64,000 bases of DNA from Marivivens sp. LCG002 (GTDB lineage: Bacteria; Pseudomonadota; Alphaproteobacteria; Rhodobacterales; Rhodobacteraceae): positions 1,724,001 through 1,788,000 of the forward strand of contig NZ_CP127165.1 in NCBI RefSeq assembly GCF_030264275.1, given 5' to 3'. The notes beneath the pieces were generated by a model. That model worked only from the letters and a program-made list of their open reading frames with translations, did not search any database and was not told the DNA's origin. A program made the position numbers and the translations under genes. Below are positions 34,545 to 43,435 of this stretch, one piece after another (position 1 is the stretch's first letter; every line of letters starts with the position of its first letter).

Positions 34545-35329
34545 ACGTCGCTGACGCCACTATTCACCCTCAAGCACACTAACTTTTGTCGGCATATGAA
34601 TTCTGGTTGGCTCGCCCGCATCGGGAGGGCAAAGACATTGCAGGCAAACCTATCGCGACAGAACGGTTCGTTGAACAAAGGATGTGGCTTTAGATTAGCT
34701 CAAAGGTGGACCGAAGCGCGCCCTTCTGGTCATTTTTTGCCAACCGCTGACGTCGTCACAATACGCGGGTTCAACGATATTTTTTTCCGCACGGTTCGAA
34801 AGCTATGTATCAAGCTCAATCGACACACTGACACTGCTTAAGGGCATAATCAGAAACAACATAGCTAGAATTTTTTCTCTGCGCGACGATACCCAAGGAA
34901 CACAAGGACGACTAGCGCCCCTCGACAGAGGATTAGGATCTCGGAGGGACTTCGTCGTTCTGGTCGCCGAGGCCTCTTAGACACTAGGCTTGGGAGCCAA
35001 GTTCGTATCGGGCTGAGGGTTCATGCGATCCTTCACGTCCTCCGAAAAGCACTTTCGTCTCTTGAAGAGTGCCTATGCGTCGAAGGCAAGGGTATCGACG
35101 GTCCCTTTAGTTTTACGTCTAATCACGATCAATCTAGTGCCATTCAGACAAGCCCCTTCGCCCGCTGAAAGACTACTGCGTCCGAGAGCCAAAGTTTGGC
35201 GCACCAAGACTGGGCCTGAACGGAGAAAGTAGGACGTGAACGCAGTGAGCACCAACTCGCGGTTCACGACAAGGTCACATCGCCGCAGAGTGTCCAAGGC
35301 CTCACTATCTCGGTCTGCCCGCTAGAATT
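34545..35329. other. Intergenic region
   Basis: 785 bases. ORFs of 60-80 codons occur (34596-34841, 35023-35232) but have no ribosome sites and no family resemblance. The right part leads into the AraC remnant. Probably degraded DNA at the edge of the block. Confidence 0.5.
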
Positions 35330-35668
35330 TTGGCCGCTTTGCGGCGTCTGGTCGATGAAGGCGTAACCTTTCAGACGGTGCTAGATGAAATGCAAAAAAT
35401 TCTTGCGATCCGCTACTTGCTGAAAAGTAACTTGAACAACCAACAGTTCGCGCACCTTGTGGGCTATCGTGATCCCAATGCGTTCCAGCGTGCTTTCCGC
35501 AAATGGACCGGGATGACGCCTCAAACCCTGCGCCAGAAAATGCACAGTTGGGTGCATATTGAACGCAAGCCACCTTTGCACATGAGAAGCCCGTTTTTTT
35601 TACAATTCAAGACCTCGGCGAAAATCGGCGATATGGGCTTTAGCTTAAGAATTCAATTGCAGTGCTGA
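35330..35668 (+). pseudogene. C-terminal fragment of an AraC-family regulator
   Basis: Up to about codon 75 it matches the end of an AraC DNA-binding domain: RRLVDEGVTFQTVLDEMQKILAIRYLLKSNLNNQQFAHLVGYRDPNAFQRAFRKWTGMTPQTLRQ. The first HTH helix and the whole N-terminal sensor domain are missing, and upstream frames are broken. The residues after RQKM are unrelated. A remnant with no likely function. Confidence 0.8.
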
Positions 35669-35806
35669 CCGCTCGCTTAGGGCCGGACAAGCACGATGAT
35701 CGCTTCGCATCAATGAGGACGGCCGCCTAGCCGCACGTCCGCTTCGCACCGTTTCAAGAGATGGTGTCGTGGTTCCGGAACCAACTAGTGGCCCGGAACC
35801 ACCTCA

Positions 35807-36598
35807 TTAGATCGTCAGACCGCAAGCCTTCCGAATGGCGATCTGGACAGGCGAAGGCGGAAGCTTGGGGTCAAACTCCATGCTTGGCATCAGCGGTGGT
35901 TGAGCCATGAAGCGAGGCTCGGTCCCATGGTGCGGCTGCGCTGAATGAACCAAGAACGGATGGCACAGGTAGACCGTCCCTGCCGCTCCGGTCGCGAGAG
36001 CGATCTCGCAGTCTTTTGTCGACGCGTAGCCCTCGGCCGAGAGTTCCCTGAGCGTCGCACCTGCCTTGCCATAAGGTAAAAGTTCACGGGCAATGGTGGC
36101 GTGCGAGCCCTTGCGTATCAGCGTTGGGGCATCGTCAGGTCCGACATCCGATAAAAGGAAAAGCATCAGCAGCGCCCTTCCGCTGCTTAAAACATTTGCG
36201 CGCCATTCCATGAAGTCAGGATTCTCGGTGCCGAAGCTTACGTCGATATGCCAACCCTCATCTCCTGCGCTCTTGCTCGATGGAAAGCGGATCGGGAAAG
36301 TTCCGAGCCCTTGAGGGGCCAGCCATAGGCCTTCCCCAACAAGAGTGTTATAGGCCGCATGCAAGCGCGGCGTATTCGCAGCAGCCACGAAAGATGGCGA
36401 TGACTTCCAACCGATGCGAACGACCGGTTCGGTCCATGTCTCGGGCCGGTCTTGGGCGAGACCCAAATCGGCCCACAATTCGTTTCGGCAATCTTGGGCA
36501 AGGTCACTGCTGAAGGCATTATCTATCTTAATAAAGCCGTCGTTTATGAAGGTTTCGACCTGAAGCGGGGTCAGGGCAATGTCTTGGGCAATGGACAT
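35807..36598 (-). CDS. Phytanoyl-CoA dioxygenase (PhyH) family oxygenase
   Basis: 263 residues; AGGAGG 8 bases upstream of the ATG. Fe(II)/2-oxoglutarate-dependent oxygenase fold: iron ligands His and Asp in WHIDVSFG at about residues 116-119 and the second His in HPFLVHSAQPHHGTEPRF, with the arginine of EPRF binding 2-oxoglutarate. Substrate unknown; family members hydroxylate lipids, compatible solutes such as ectoine, and antibiotics. It stands alone on the minus strand. Confidence 0.85.
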   Translation of the reverse strand: MSIAQDIALTPLQVETFINDGFIKIDNAFSSDLAQDCRNELWADLGLAQDRPETWTEPVVRIGWKSSPSFVAAANTPRLHAAYNTLVGEGLWLAPQGLGTFPIRFPSSKSAGDEGWHIDVSFGTENPDFMEWRANVLSSGRALLMLFLLSDVGPDDAPTLIRKGSHATIARELLPYGKAGATLRELSAEGYASTKDCEIALATGAAGTVYLCHPFLVHSAQPHHGTEPRFMAQPPLMPSMEFDPKLPPSPVQIAIRKACGLTI

Positions 36599-37084
36599 TT
36601 CACGTCCTCCTTAGCGGCAGTCGCTCTGCGACGCCGTCACTATTCAAAAGGCGCCGGAGCGCATGCGACGAGGATCGCTCAGAAGAGGGGAAAGAAAATC
36701 GACATAAACATCATAGGAGATTGGCTATTATCGCCGTTCGAATAAGTCAATGACAACGCTTCTGCTACAGGAACGATACCACATCCGATTGGGTTGCTAC
36801 ATTGCCGAACCTAGCGCCTGTTTCCTGCGCTCGTCAGAGCTTCTCCACTCGCAAACGCTGATAGATGCAGGAATGGCCGGCCTTAAGAAGCCGAATAGAA
36901 CCTAGGAGTTAGACATAAAGGCAGCTTTGGGCCAGTCGATACCTCCCAGCATGCGAGGGCCCAAGGCGCAATATTGCGTCTTGAGGGTAGTCAGGTGGCA
37001 CACCATGGCGCCACATGACATCTCCGAACCAAACGTGCTTGATGTTGCGGCGCAACCGAATGTCGGCCATCGCGCCACATAGTC
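36599..37084. other. Intergenic region
   Basis: 486 bases between two minus-strand genes. It holds the PhyH ribosome site at its left edge and presumably its promoter. No other gene, repeat or hairpin stood out. Confidence 0.4.
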
Positions 37085-37441
37085 TTAGATACGGGTCTTT
37101 GGCGCAGCTTCGCGATCTGAATCACCCGAATTGGGTTCTCCCTTTGGTTCAATCAGAAGAACCTTCACCTCGGATTCCGCCCTCGGTCGATGAACCACGC
37201 CTTTGGGCACAATGAACAATTCACCCGCCTTGACCGTGCGCGAAGGCTCCCCTTCGATATCCATTTGCATCTCACCTTCCAGAACGTAGAAAAAGTCATC
37301 GGTGTTGTCGTGTTTGTGGAATGGATACTCACCTTTGAGCTTTACAACCATGACCTCGTTTTCATTGTAGTCAGCGACAACACGCGGATCCCAATGCGTA
37401 GAAAATTGTGAAAGTTTCTCTGAGAGATTTATTGATTTCAT
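37085..37441 (-). CDS. Single-domain cupin protein
   Basis: 118 residues with both cupin motifs: FHKHDNTDDFFYVLEGEMQMDIEG (motif 1, H-x-H...E) and FIVPKGVVHRP (motif 2, His). Metal would bind His/His/Glu/His. Small cupins of this type stand near AraC regulators and may be isomerases, dioxygenases or ligand-binding proteins; no substrate can be assigned. Divergent from the AraC-type gene, with their ends almost touching, so they probably share a control region. Confidence 0.85.
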   Translation of the reverse strand: MKSINLSEKLSQFSTHWDPRVVADYNENEVMVVKLKGEYPFHKHDNTDDFFYVLEGEMQMDIEGEPSRTVKAGELFIVPKGVVHRPRAESEVKVLLIEPKGEPNSGDSDREAAPKTRI

Positions 37442-37456
37442 TGACGATTTCCTTCT

Positions 37457-38383
37457 TTGTGCTGTTCCAATCTACTTTCGAAGCCGTTGGAGGGACTTCC
37501 CATCCATAACAAACAACGATCCAAGGAGATAAAACCACAAGACCTAACACCGGGTCTTGAACGATCGTGCGCGACTGATTGGGTCAAGACCGCGCCATGG
37601 CAAACTGGCATTCAAAGGATCGAGGCTTATTTCTCTGGCGAAGCCTACGCCCCTCATCGCCATGATACCTATTCGATTGGCTACACAATCAAAGGTGTCC
37701 AAAGCTTTAACTATCGCGGTGCGCGTATCGACAGCGTCGCTGGGCAAGTGATTGTTCTTCATCCCGACGAAATTCATACTGGCGAGGCTGGGACAGAAGC
37801 TGGTTTTCACTATCGAATGCTCTATGTCGAACCTTCTTTGGTGCGTGACGCCCTAGGGGAGAGCGCAAGCGCACTTCCGTTTTTGCATGACGCGGTTCTA
37901 ACCGATCCGCTTTTGATGAGAGCAATCCATGCCGCGTTTACGGTTATGGACAGGTCTCTTGAAGCAGTCGCGATGGATGAACTGACAGTATTGTTGGCGG
38001 ATGGGTTGCTTGCAAATGATACATCCGCTCGTCGAACTACCCGGTCTTTGATCGATTACAAAGCAATCCGACGTGCCAAAGACTACTTGGAGAGCAACCT
38101 CAGCGAGACTGTTCCCTCGGACGAGCTTGAAAAAATCACTGGCTTGGACAGGTATGCGCTGTCGCGCCAGTTTCGAAAGGCCTTTGGCACAAGTCCGTAT
38201 CGGTATCTGACGATGCGCCGACTGGATCAGGCCCGTGGAGACATTGCAGCTGGAGTCCCCCTTATCAAAGCGGCGCTGCGTGCAGGATTTTCCGATCAGG
38301 CACATATGACACGGCAATTCAAAGCAGCTTTTGGGATTTCACCAGGACAGTGGCGACAATTGGTTCAAAAAACCAATCATTGA
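37457..38383 (+). CDS. AraC-family regulator with cupin sensor domain
   Basis: Up to 308 residues. The longest frame starts at TTG 37457, only 15 bases from the divergent cupin gene; no ATG lies near and the true start is probably some 20-40 codons later. N-terminal AraC ligand domain (YFSGEAYAPHRHDTYSIGYTIKGVQSFNYRG, VIVLHPDEIHTGEAG) and C-terminal double HTH (AIRRAKDYLESNLSETVPSDELEKITGLDRYALSRQFRKAFGTSPYRYLTMRRLDQA, AALRAGFSDQAHMTRQFKAAFGISPGQWR). Likely activator of the adjacent cupin gene. Confidence 0.9.
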   Translation: MCCSNLLSKPLEGLPIHNKQRSKEIKPQDLTPGLERSCATDWVKTAPWQTGIQRIEAYFSGEAYAPHRHDTYSIGYTIKGVQSFNYRGARIDSVAGQVIVLHPDEIHTGEAGTEAGFHYRMLYVEPSLVRDALGESASALPFLHDAVLTDPLLMRAIHAAFTVMDRSLEAVAMDELTVLLADGLLANDTSARRTTRSLIDYKAIRRAKDYLESNLSETVPSDELEKITGLDRYALSRQFRKAFGTSPYRYLTMRRLDQARGDIAAGVPLIKAALRAGFSDQAHMTRQFKAAFGISPGQWRQLVQKTNH

Positions 38384-38743
38384 CCGAAGTCGACCTTCCT
38401 TTGATCTTAACTTAGGCCCGCTGCGCCCCCCCAACGGCATTCCGACTAGGGTTTTTCCCGTCGAGACTGTTTGATCAGGCTCTAGAGCTCGCCCTGACAC
38501 TGAACCATATCGATTTTCTTAGACCAGTCCGTGACATAGCCATCGGTAAAAGCGAGAAACTCATCTACTCGCCGAAGGAAACACCCGACACGCGCTTGGT
38601 TCAGGATGTCTAGGAAGGCAGGGGCTTGGAAAAGGGCCCTCTCGGCGGCACTTATTTCCTCAAGCGCATGCCACCATGCAAGAGCCTAGCGCCAGAGTTA
38701 TTCCACACGGCTTGAAGTTCTGTCGTCGGTCCCAGCCACAATT
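38384..38743. other. Intergenic region with a possible gene remnant
   Basis: 360 bases. On the minus strand 38482-38680 reads open with a protein-like sequence (HALEEISAAERALFQAPAFLD, QARVGCFLRRVDEFLAF, GYVTDWSKKIDMVQ) ending in TAG, but lacks a start codon and ribosome site. It looks like the C-terminus of a lost gene that I cannot identify. Confidence 0.35.
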
Positions 38744-38780
38744 TGACATTGCACTTGTCAAAATGACATGTATAATGTCA
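38744..38780. promoter_or_regulatory. Two tandem MarR-type operators over the promoter
   Basis: TGACA-n7-TGTCA occurs twice, at 38744-38760 and 38764-38780, centres 20 bp apart. The second box covers TATAAT at 38771-38776; TTGCAC 16 bases upstream gives the -35. With ATG at 38783 the message would be nearly leaderless. Confidence 0.7.
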
Positions 38781-38782
38781 AT

Positions 38783-39229
38783 ATGAAAGCAGAACAACTA
38801 CACCAACTGATTTGGATGTCGCGCCCTTTGATGCAAGCCGCCGAAAGCTGCGTCGAAGCGGGTCTGGCTGGAACCAACCTTACAGTGCGTATGCGCGCTG
38901 TTCTGGAGATATTGGACAAATACGGAGATCAGACCGTGCCGGAACTTGCGGCAAGGCTCGAAATCCAAAGGCAATACGTTCAAATCATGTGCAACGAAAC
39001 GCTGGCTTCAGGTTTCATTGAGCAACGCCCCAATCCGCGCCACAAGCGTTCACCCATCATAGCGTTGACCGATCAAGGCCGCACACTGATCGAAGACATC
39101 CTTTCCAAAGAGATGCAGATCATGGAGCAGATGAGTGAAGACCTGAGCGAAGAAAATATTACCACCGCACTCAATGTTGTCCTTGCTGTGGTGGAAAGTT
39201 TGAAAAAACGGGCCGGAGAGCGAACATGA
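38783..39229 (+). CDS. MarR-family regulator
   Basis: 148 residues from ATG 38783; an ATG at 38768 lies inside the -10 box and is unlikely. Winged helix in the middle: TVRMRAVLEILDKYGDQTVPELAARLEIQRQYVQIMCNETLASGFIEQRPNPRHKRSPIIALTDQG, the MarR pattern with the D-x-R-type wing. The two TGACA-n7-TGTCA boxes upstream indicate self-repression. Overlaps the isochorismatase-like gene by 4 bp, so it controls it directly. Confidence 0.9.
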   Translation: MKAEQLHQLIWMSRPLMQAAESCVEAGLAGTNLTVRMRAVLEILDKYGDQTVPELAARLEIQRQYVQIMCNETLASGFIEQRPNPRHKRSPIIALTDQGRTLIEDILSKEMQIMEQMSEDLSEENITTALNVVLAVVESLKKRAGERT

Positions 39230-39846
39230 CATTTGGGTTGAGTATTGGCGCAGGGGCCCTTCTCCTCATTTTATGGCTAGGTGACGGCATACGCCGCATT
39301 GGTGCCGTCAGTGCCGGAAAACCTATAGGGGCACGTGATGGATCTGCCCTCTTACTCATTGATCTTCAGTCAGTATTCTGGGAACGCGGCCCCTATTCGG
39401 AGGCTTCCAAGCAATCTGCTGCAGCCATCATTCATTCGGAGGTCGCAGCGGCTCGGGCGCAGAACCAACCCGTCATCGCAGTCCGACAGGAATGGTCGAT
39501 CCCTTCAACAAAAGTTCTGGCAAAGCTCACGATGAAAGGACAGGCGATAGAAGGCAGTGAAGGGACTGAACTTGCTGGTCTATTCTCATCATATCCTGAT
39601 TACGTCATCGTAAAGCGCGTGCAGGATTCATTCGAAACCGGCGAGCTTGATGCTCTTTTGGAGCGCCTTAACGTCGGCCAGCTGCGTCTCGTTGGTCTGG
39701 ACCTAAACTATTGTGTGCAAAAGACGGCACTCGCTGCCAAGAAGAGAGGCTATGACGTCACCGTCGTAAAGCACGGAACTCTCGCAGCAGGACCTGCGGA
39801 CGTTGCGGAAATGCGGATGTCGTCAGCCGGTGTCGCCATTTCATAA
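39226..39846 (+). CDS. Membrane-anchored isochorismatase-like hydrolase
   Basis: 206 residues. An N-terminal helix (FGLSIGAGALLLILWLG) precedes a cysteine-hydrolase domain: ALLLIDLQSVFWERGPYSE (catalytic Asp), PVIAVRQEWSIPSTK, and LVGLDLNYCVQKTALAAKKRGYDVTVV (nucleophilic Cys). Family members hydrolyse isochorismate, nicotinamide or related amides; the specific substrate is not evident. The N-terminal anchor is unusual for this soluble family. Second gene after MarR, with ATGA overlap. Confidence 0.85.
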   Translation: MTFGLSIGAGALLLILWLGDGIRRIGAVSAGKPIGARDGSALLLIDLQSVFWERGPYSEASKQSAAAIIHSEVAAARAQNQPVIAVRQEWSIPSTKVLAKLTMKGQAIEGSEGTELAGLFSSYPDYVIVKRVQDSFETGELDALLERLNVGQLRLVGLDLNYCVQKTALAAKKRGYDVTVVKHGTLAAGPADVAEMRMSSAGVAIS

Positions 39847-39945
39847 TCGGGCATAAATCCTTCGAATGTGATCGGAGGATATACCTACCCTACCCCCTTA
39901 ACGCAGCCATTGATCCAAGCAGATTGTGATTTTAACATTAAGTCC

Positions 39946-40380
39946 ATGAAGGACGAGATCACTTACCACGTTCTAACTCCCCAAAATGCACATCAGTTGC
40001 ATGGTAGCGACGTCTTCGACCATAGTGTGGACCCCAAACAGCTAGCTGCATTTTTGTCAGATCCGGGTCACGAGCTTGTTTTCGCAGCGATTGGAAGCAG
40101 GGTCGTCGGAATGGCATCGGGCTCCGTGCTGCTTCATCCTGACAAACAGCCTGCATTCTTCATAAATGAAGTCGGCGTGACTGAGGAGTTTCGGCGGCGC
40201 GGTATCGCCACTTCCCTCTGCAACCTCCTCATGAAGGTGGCGCGCGACAGAGGATGTCAGGGCATTTGGCTTGCAACCGAGAAGGATAACGTCGAAGCGC
40301 GTGGATTGTATCGGCGGCTCAATGCACGAGAGACGCGTGATATTGTTGTCTACGACTGGGATGGCGCACTATCTGAGTGA
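39946..40380 (+). CDS. GNAT N-acetyltransferase
   Basis: About 144 residues from ATG 39946; the frame opens earlier at a GTG (39868), where GGAGG follows rather than precedes it. Acetyl-CoA binding motif A: INEVGVTEEFRRRGIATSLCNLLMKVARDRGCQGIWLATEKDNVEARGLYRRLNARE. The overall pattern (DVFDHSVDPKQLAAFLSDPGHELVFA, VLLHPDKQPAFFINEVGV) is close to the AAC(3)-I-like subgroup of GNAT enzymes, so aminoglycoside or small amine acetylation is possible but unproven. Confidence 0.85.
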   Translation: MKDEITYHVLTPQNAHQLHGSDVFDHSVDPKQLAAFLSDPGHELVFAAIGSRVVGMASGSVLLHPDKQPAFFINEVGVTEEFRRRGIATSLCNLLMKVARDRGCQGIWLATEKDNVEARGLYRRLNARETRDIVVYDWDGALSE

Positions 40381-40780
40381 GCTGAGAAGCGTGATTGGCA
40401 TCATGGACCATGATCTAGTGAGCGCTCCAAGTGGCCATAAGGCGACGCGTTGCATCAGTCGCTCTGCGGTCGCAGCAACGCTGAGGGTATCGGGTCACCC
40501 CAGCCAATTGCGATCGCCTTCCTTGCTAGGTTTCAGCTGCACTCGAGCCGCAAATCTTTCATCGCGCAACAATTTTGAAGTGTTGAAGTTTCTCGGCGCG
40601 TAACAAAACCAACCGACAATAGAGCAAAACATGCGGCGGCTTTCATCTAACGACACGTTGCTGCGTTATTCGATCACCAAAGAGCGTATGGCAACTTTGG
40701 GCGGGAAGCGGCCTGCCGCACTGCGGCAAGGCTAATCAGGGTATGGCTGCGGAAGCAGTTCTTCAGGCAACACACAGCGG
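40381..40780. other. Intergenic region
   Basis: 400 bases after the GNAT gene with no believable gene. It leads into the IS30 relic and, further right, the promoter region of the Gabija-like pair. Confidence 0.4.
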
Positions 40781-40789
40781 GAAAATGGG

Positions 40790-40958
40790 GGCTCACGATC
40801 TAGGTCGGGCGATAACGGTTGCGGTAGAGTTCGCGGAAGATTGTCGAGCGGGGGTGGCCAAGGCGCGCCGCGGTCTCAGTCGCCGGGACCTTTGCTTCGC
40901 GTCAGCGCGCGATTTTGCGTCGTTCTTTGGGGTCGAGATGCGGGTAGGAATTGGACAT
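40790..40958 (-). pseudogene. IS30-family transposase N-terminal fragment
   Basis: Read on the minus strand from ATG 40958: SNSYPHLDPKERRKIAR, then TGA at 40904, then in other frames LGHPRSTIFRELYRNRYRP. This is the conserved N-terminal HTH of IS30 transposases. The rest of the gene and the inverted repeats were not found. A relic of a mobile element 135 bases upstream of the defence genes. Confidence 0.6.
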
Positions 40959-41092
40959 GGAGAATGCATCGTCGATGCCATGCACTAATTTTACTTCAAC
41001 GTCACAGTTCCAACTTGAATCCCTTACGCAACTTAAGCGATAGTCAGTTATCGAAAATTTAACTTTGCATAATCGAGCAGGATCAAAATTAA

Positions 41093-43435
41093 ATGCATCT
41101 TCACTCTCTGGCGTTTAAGAATTTTCGGAGATTGAAAGATGCTCGCGTCGAGTTTGCGAATGACCTAACCATATTTGTTGGAGCCAACAACAGCGGAAAA
41201 ACGTCTGCGACACACGCTGTGGACCTGTTTTTGTCCGGCTCTAAGGAAAAGTTCACTGTCAATGATTTCAGCGCAGATTGCTGGCCAGCCTTTGAAAATT
41301 TCCCGGCGGAAGATGCGACTGAGCAAGCCTTCGAATTCCCGGCCATAACTCTTGATGTGTGGATCAGCGTTGACCCGGACAATCTTTACCGGGTCGTAGA
41401 TCTCCTACCCCGAGCTGCATGGGAAGGTGCGCTCGTCGGTGTCCGGATTCAGTTTGACGTGAAGGACGCCGCCCAAACGCTTGCCAGCTACCGGAAGATG
41501 GCGACCGAGGCTGCGAAGTTCGCCCAGATTAAGGCTGAGCATGGCGCAGACTACAAACCTTGGCCCCGAAACATGCGCGACTACCTCGCGCGCGAGTTGA
41601 AGAATGAATATGGCCTGCGATATTTCATTCTCGACGCAGCGTCGCTCGACCCCGCCAACGCTGGCCAGACGTACACGCCTAAAGAGATCCTAGCAGACGC
41701 TGAGCGAACGGGACACTCCGTCATCAATTCGCTGATCAAGGTGGATTTCTTAAGCGCTCAGCGACACTTGAGCGACGGTAACGCACAAGCTCGAACCGAG
41801 GATTTATCCAAGCGGCTCAGCCGTTTCTACGCTCGCAACCAAAGCAAGCGCGAAGAAGACCACAACGCTCTGCGCGCGTTGGCGATCTCTGAAAATCAGC
41901 TGACGAAGCATTTTTCGGACGTGTTCAAGGACACGTTTAAATCGCTGCGCAAGCTCGGTTATCCTGGCCTTTCCAACCCTTCCCTAGAGATCCGCGCCGC
42001 CCTGCGGCTGGAACGCCTGATGAGCGATCAGCAGGCCAAGGTTCACTACCTGCTTGAAGAGGCGTCCAATGGCGCAGAAGCCCTGTCTCTCCCCGACAGC
42101 TATAACGGGTTGGGTTTTAAAAACCTCATCTACATGGGCGTCGAGCTCCTCGATCTCCATGCTGCGTGGTCGGTAACGGAGGAAGGTGAGGAAGAAAAGC
42201 GCCAGCCAATCCACCTGATGTTTATCGAGGAACCGGAGGCGCATATGCATGCGCAACTCCAGCAGGCCTTCATTCGCAAGCTTACCGAACTCATCCCGCC
42301 CGCAGGGGCGGACGGTTACGCCACGCAGTTCGTGATCACGACGCATTCCCCGCACATACTGTACGAGCGGGGCTTCAAGCCGATCCGCTATTTCCGGCGT
42401 TCGGCCGAAATAGGCTCCAAGCAAAACTCCTCTGTTTTCAACCTCTCAGCCTTCTACGAGTGCAACAAGGACGACCGGGACTTCCTCCAGCGATATATGA
42501 AGCTAACGCATTGCGACCTATTCTTCGCTGACGGCGCAATCCTTGTTGAGGGCAACGTCGAGCGTCTCGTGCTTCCGTTGATGATCGCTCACGGCGCAGA
42601 GAAGCTGAATGCGGCCTACCTCAGCATTCTTGAGGTAGGCGGTGCTTTCGCATTTCGTTTCCAGAAGCTGATTGAGTTTCTAGGGTTGCCGACCCTGATC
42701 GTGACGGACCTCGACAGCGTGTACCCGCCCAAGCCTAAGAAGGCTGCTGACGCTGCTCCGGAGGCCAACGAGGACGCCTCTGCCCAGGGCGACAGCGACG
42801 CTGTTGAAGACGAAGAGGAGGACGATGATCTCGACGATGAGGTTGCGGCTGAAGGGGACGAGCCGAAGCCAAGCTCAAAATGCCCTGCCGGAACGGCAGG
42901 AGCCGTGACGGCAAACCAGACCCTGCGCCAATGGCTCCCCGGCAAGATACTGATTGAAGACCTTCTGGCCGCCACGCCTGAAAGCAAGCTGCAGGCGCCG
43001 CACAATGGCTCGGGTGCACATGTGATGGTAACATATCAGTGCCCTGTAACCGTGACTTGGGGAATGGAATCGGCTGAGCTGAAGAGCCGAACCCTCGAAG
43101 AGGCATTCGCCTACGAAAACCTTGAGTGGTGCCAGAAGAAGGAGCACCATGATTTGAAGCTGAGATGGAGCAAGGCGGGCACGATGCAGCTGGCCGATCT
43201 CGCTTCGAGGATCCATACGCGCGTCAAAGGCCAGCATTTCAAGAAAACCAACTTCGCCTTGGGCCTTCTTGCTAGCAGCGACACGTCGTGGGTCGTTCCT
43301 ACTTACATCCAGCAGGGCTTGGACTGGTTGACGCAGCACGTCGCAATCGCAGAAGAGGAGACGGACGCACCGGCTGAAGTCGCCGGTGCCGACGAAGTTC
43401 CTGTGCAACCTAAAGACTTGCAGGCGGGTCAATGA
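41093..43435 (+). CDS. Gabija GajA-like class 2 OLD-family nuclease
   Basis: 780 residues. ABC-type ATPase with Walker A VGANNSGKTSA (about 29-39), Walker B/signature region LMFIEEPEAHMHAQLQ (about 375) and VITTHSPHILY (about 414), followed by a TOPRIM domain: FFADGAILVEGNVERLV (catalytic Glu, about 484) and LPTLIVTDLDSV (Asp-x-Asp, about 536). A strongly acidic insert (about 557-592) follows, then a C-terminal part with no motif I know. OLD proteins paired with a UvrD helicase are class 2 OLD, the core of the Gabija anti-phage system; Gabija GajA is about 580 residues, so this one is extended. Overlaps the helicase gene by 4 bp. Confidence 0.85.
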   Translation: MHLHSLAFKNFRRLKDARVEFANDLTIFVGANNSGKTSATHAVDLFLSGSKEKFTVNDFSADCWPAFENFPAEDATEQAFEFPAITLDVWISVDPDNLYRVVDLLPRAAWEGALVGVRIQFDVKDAAQTLASYRKMATEAAKFAQIKAEHGADYKPWPRNMRDYLARELKNEYGLRYFILDAASLDPANAGQTYTPKEILADAERTGHSVINSLIKVDFLSAQRHLSDGNAQARTEDLSKRLSRFYARNQSKREEDHNALRALAISENQLTKHFSDVFKDTFKSLRKLGYPGLSNPSLEIRAALRLERLMSDQQAKVHYLLEEASNGAEALSLPDSYNGLGFKNLIYMGVELLDLHAAWSVTEEGEEEKRQPIHLMFIEEPEAHMHAQLQQAFIRKLTELIPPAGADGYATQFVITTHSPHILYERGFKPIRYFRRSAEIGSKQNSSVFNLSAFYECNKDDRDFLQRYMKLTHCDLFFADGAILVEGNVERLVLPLMIAHGAEKLNAAYLSILEVGGAFAFRFQKLIEFLGLPTLIVTDLDSVYPPKPKKAADAAPEANEDASAQGDSDAVEDEEEDDDLDDEVAAEGDEPKPSSKCPAGTAGAVTANQTLRQWLPGKILIEDLLAATPESKLQAPHNGSGAHVMVTYQCPVTVTWGMESAELKSRTLEEAFAYENLEWCQKKEHHDLKLRWSKAGTMQLADLASRIHTRVKGQHFKKTNFALGLLASSDTSWVVPTYIQQGLDWLTQHVAIAEEETDAPAEVAGADEVPVQPKDLQAGQ

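Noticed and set aside
34596-35232. Two short plus-strand ORFs
   Set aside because: No ribosome sites, no recognisable pattern, and codon use like random sequence.
35674-35687. CGCTTAGGGCCGGA also present at 62836-62849
   Set aside because: A 14-base match between two places is expected by chance in 64 kb; no flanking similarity was seen.
40743-40988. 81-codon plus-strand ORF upstream of the OLD gene
   Set aside because: It lies antisense to the IS30 transposase relic and has no ribosome site.
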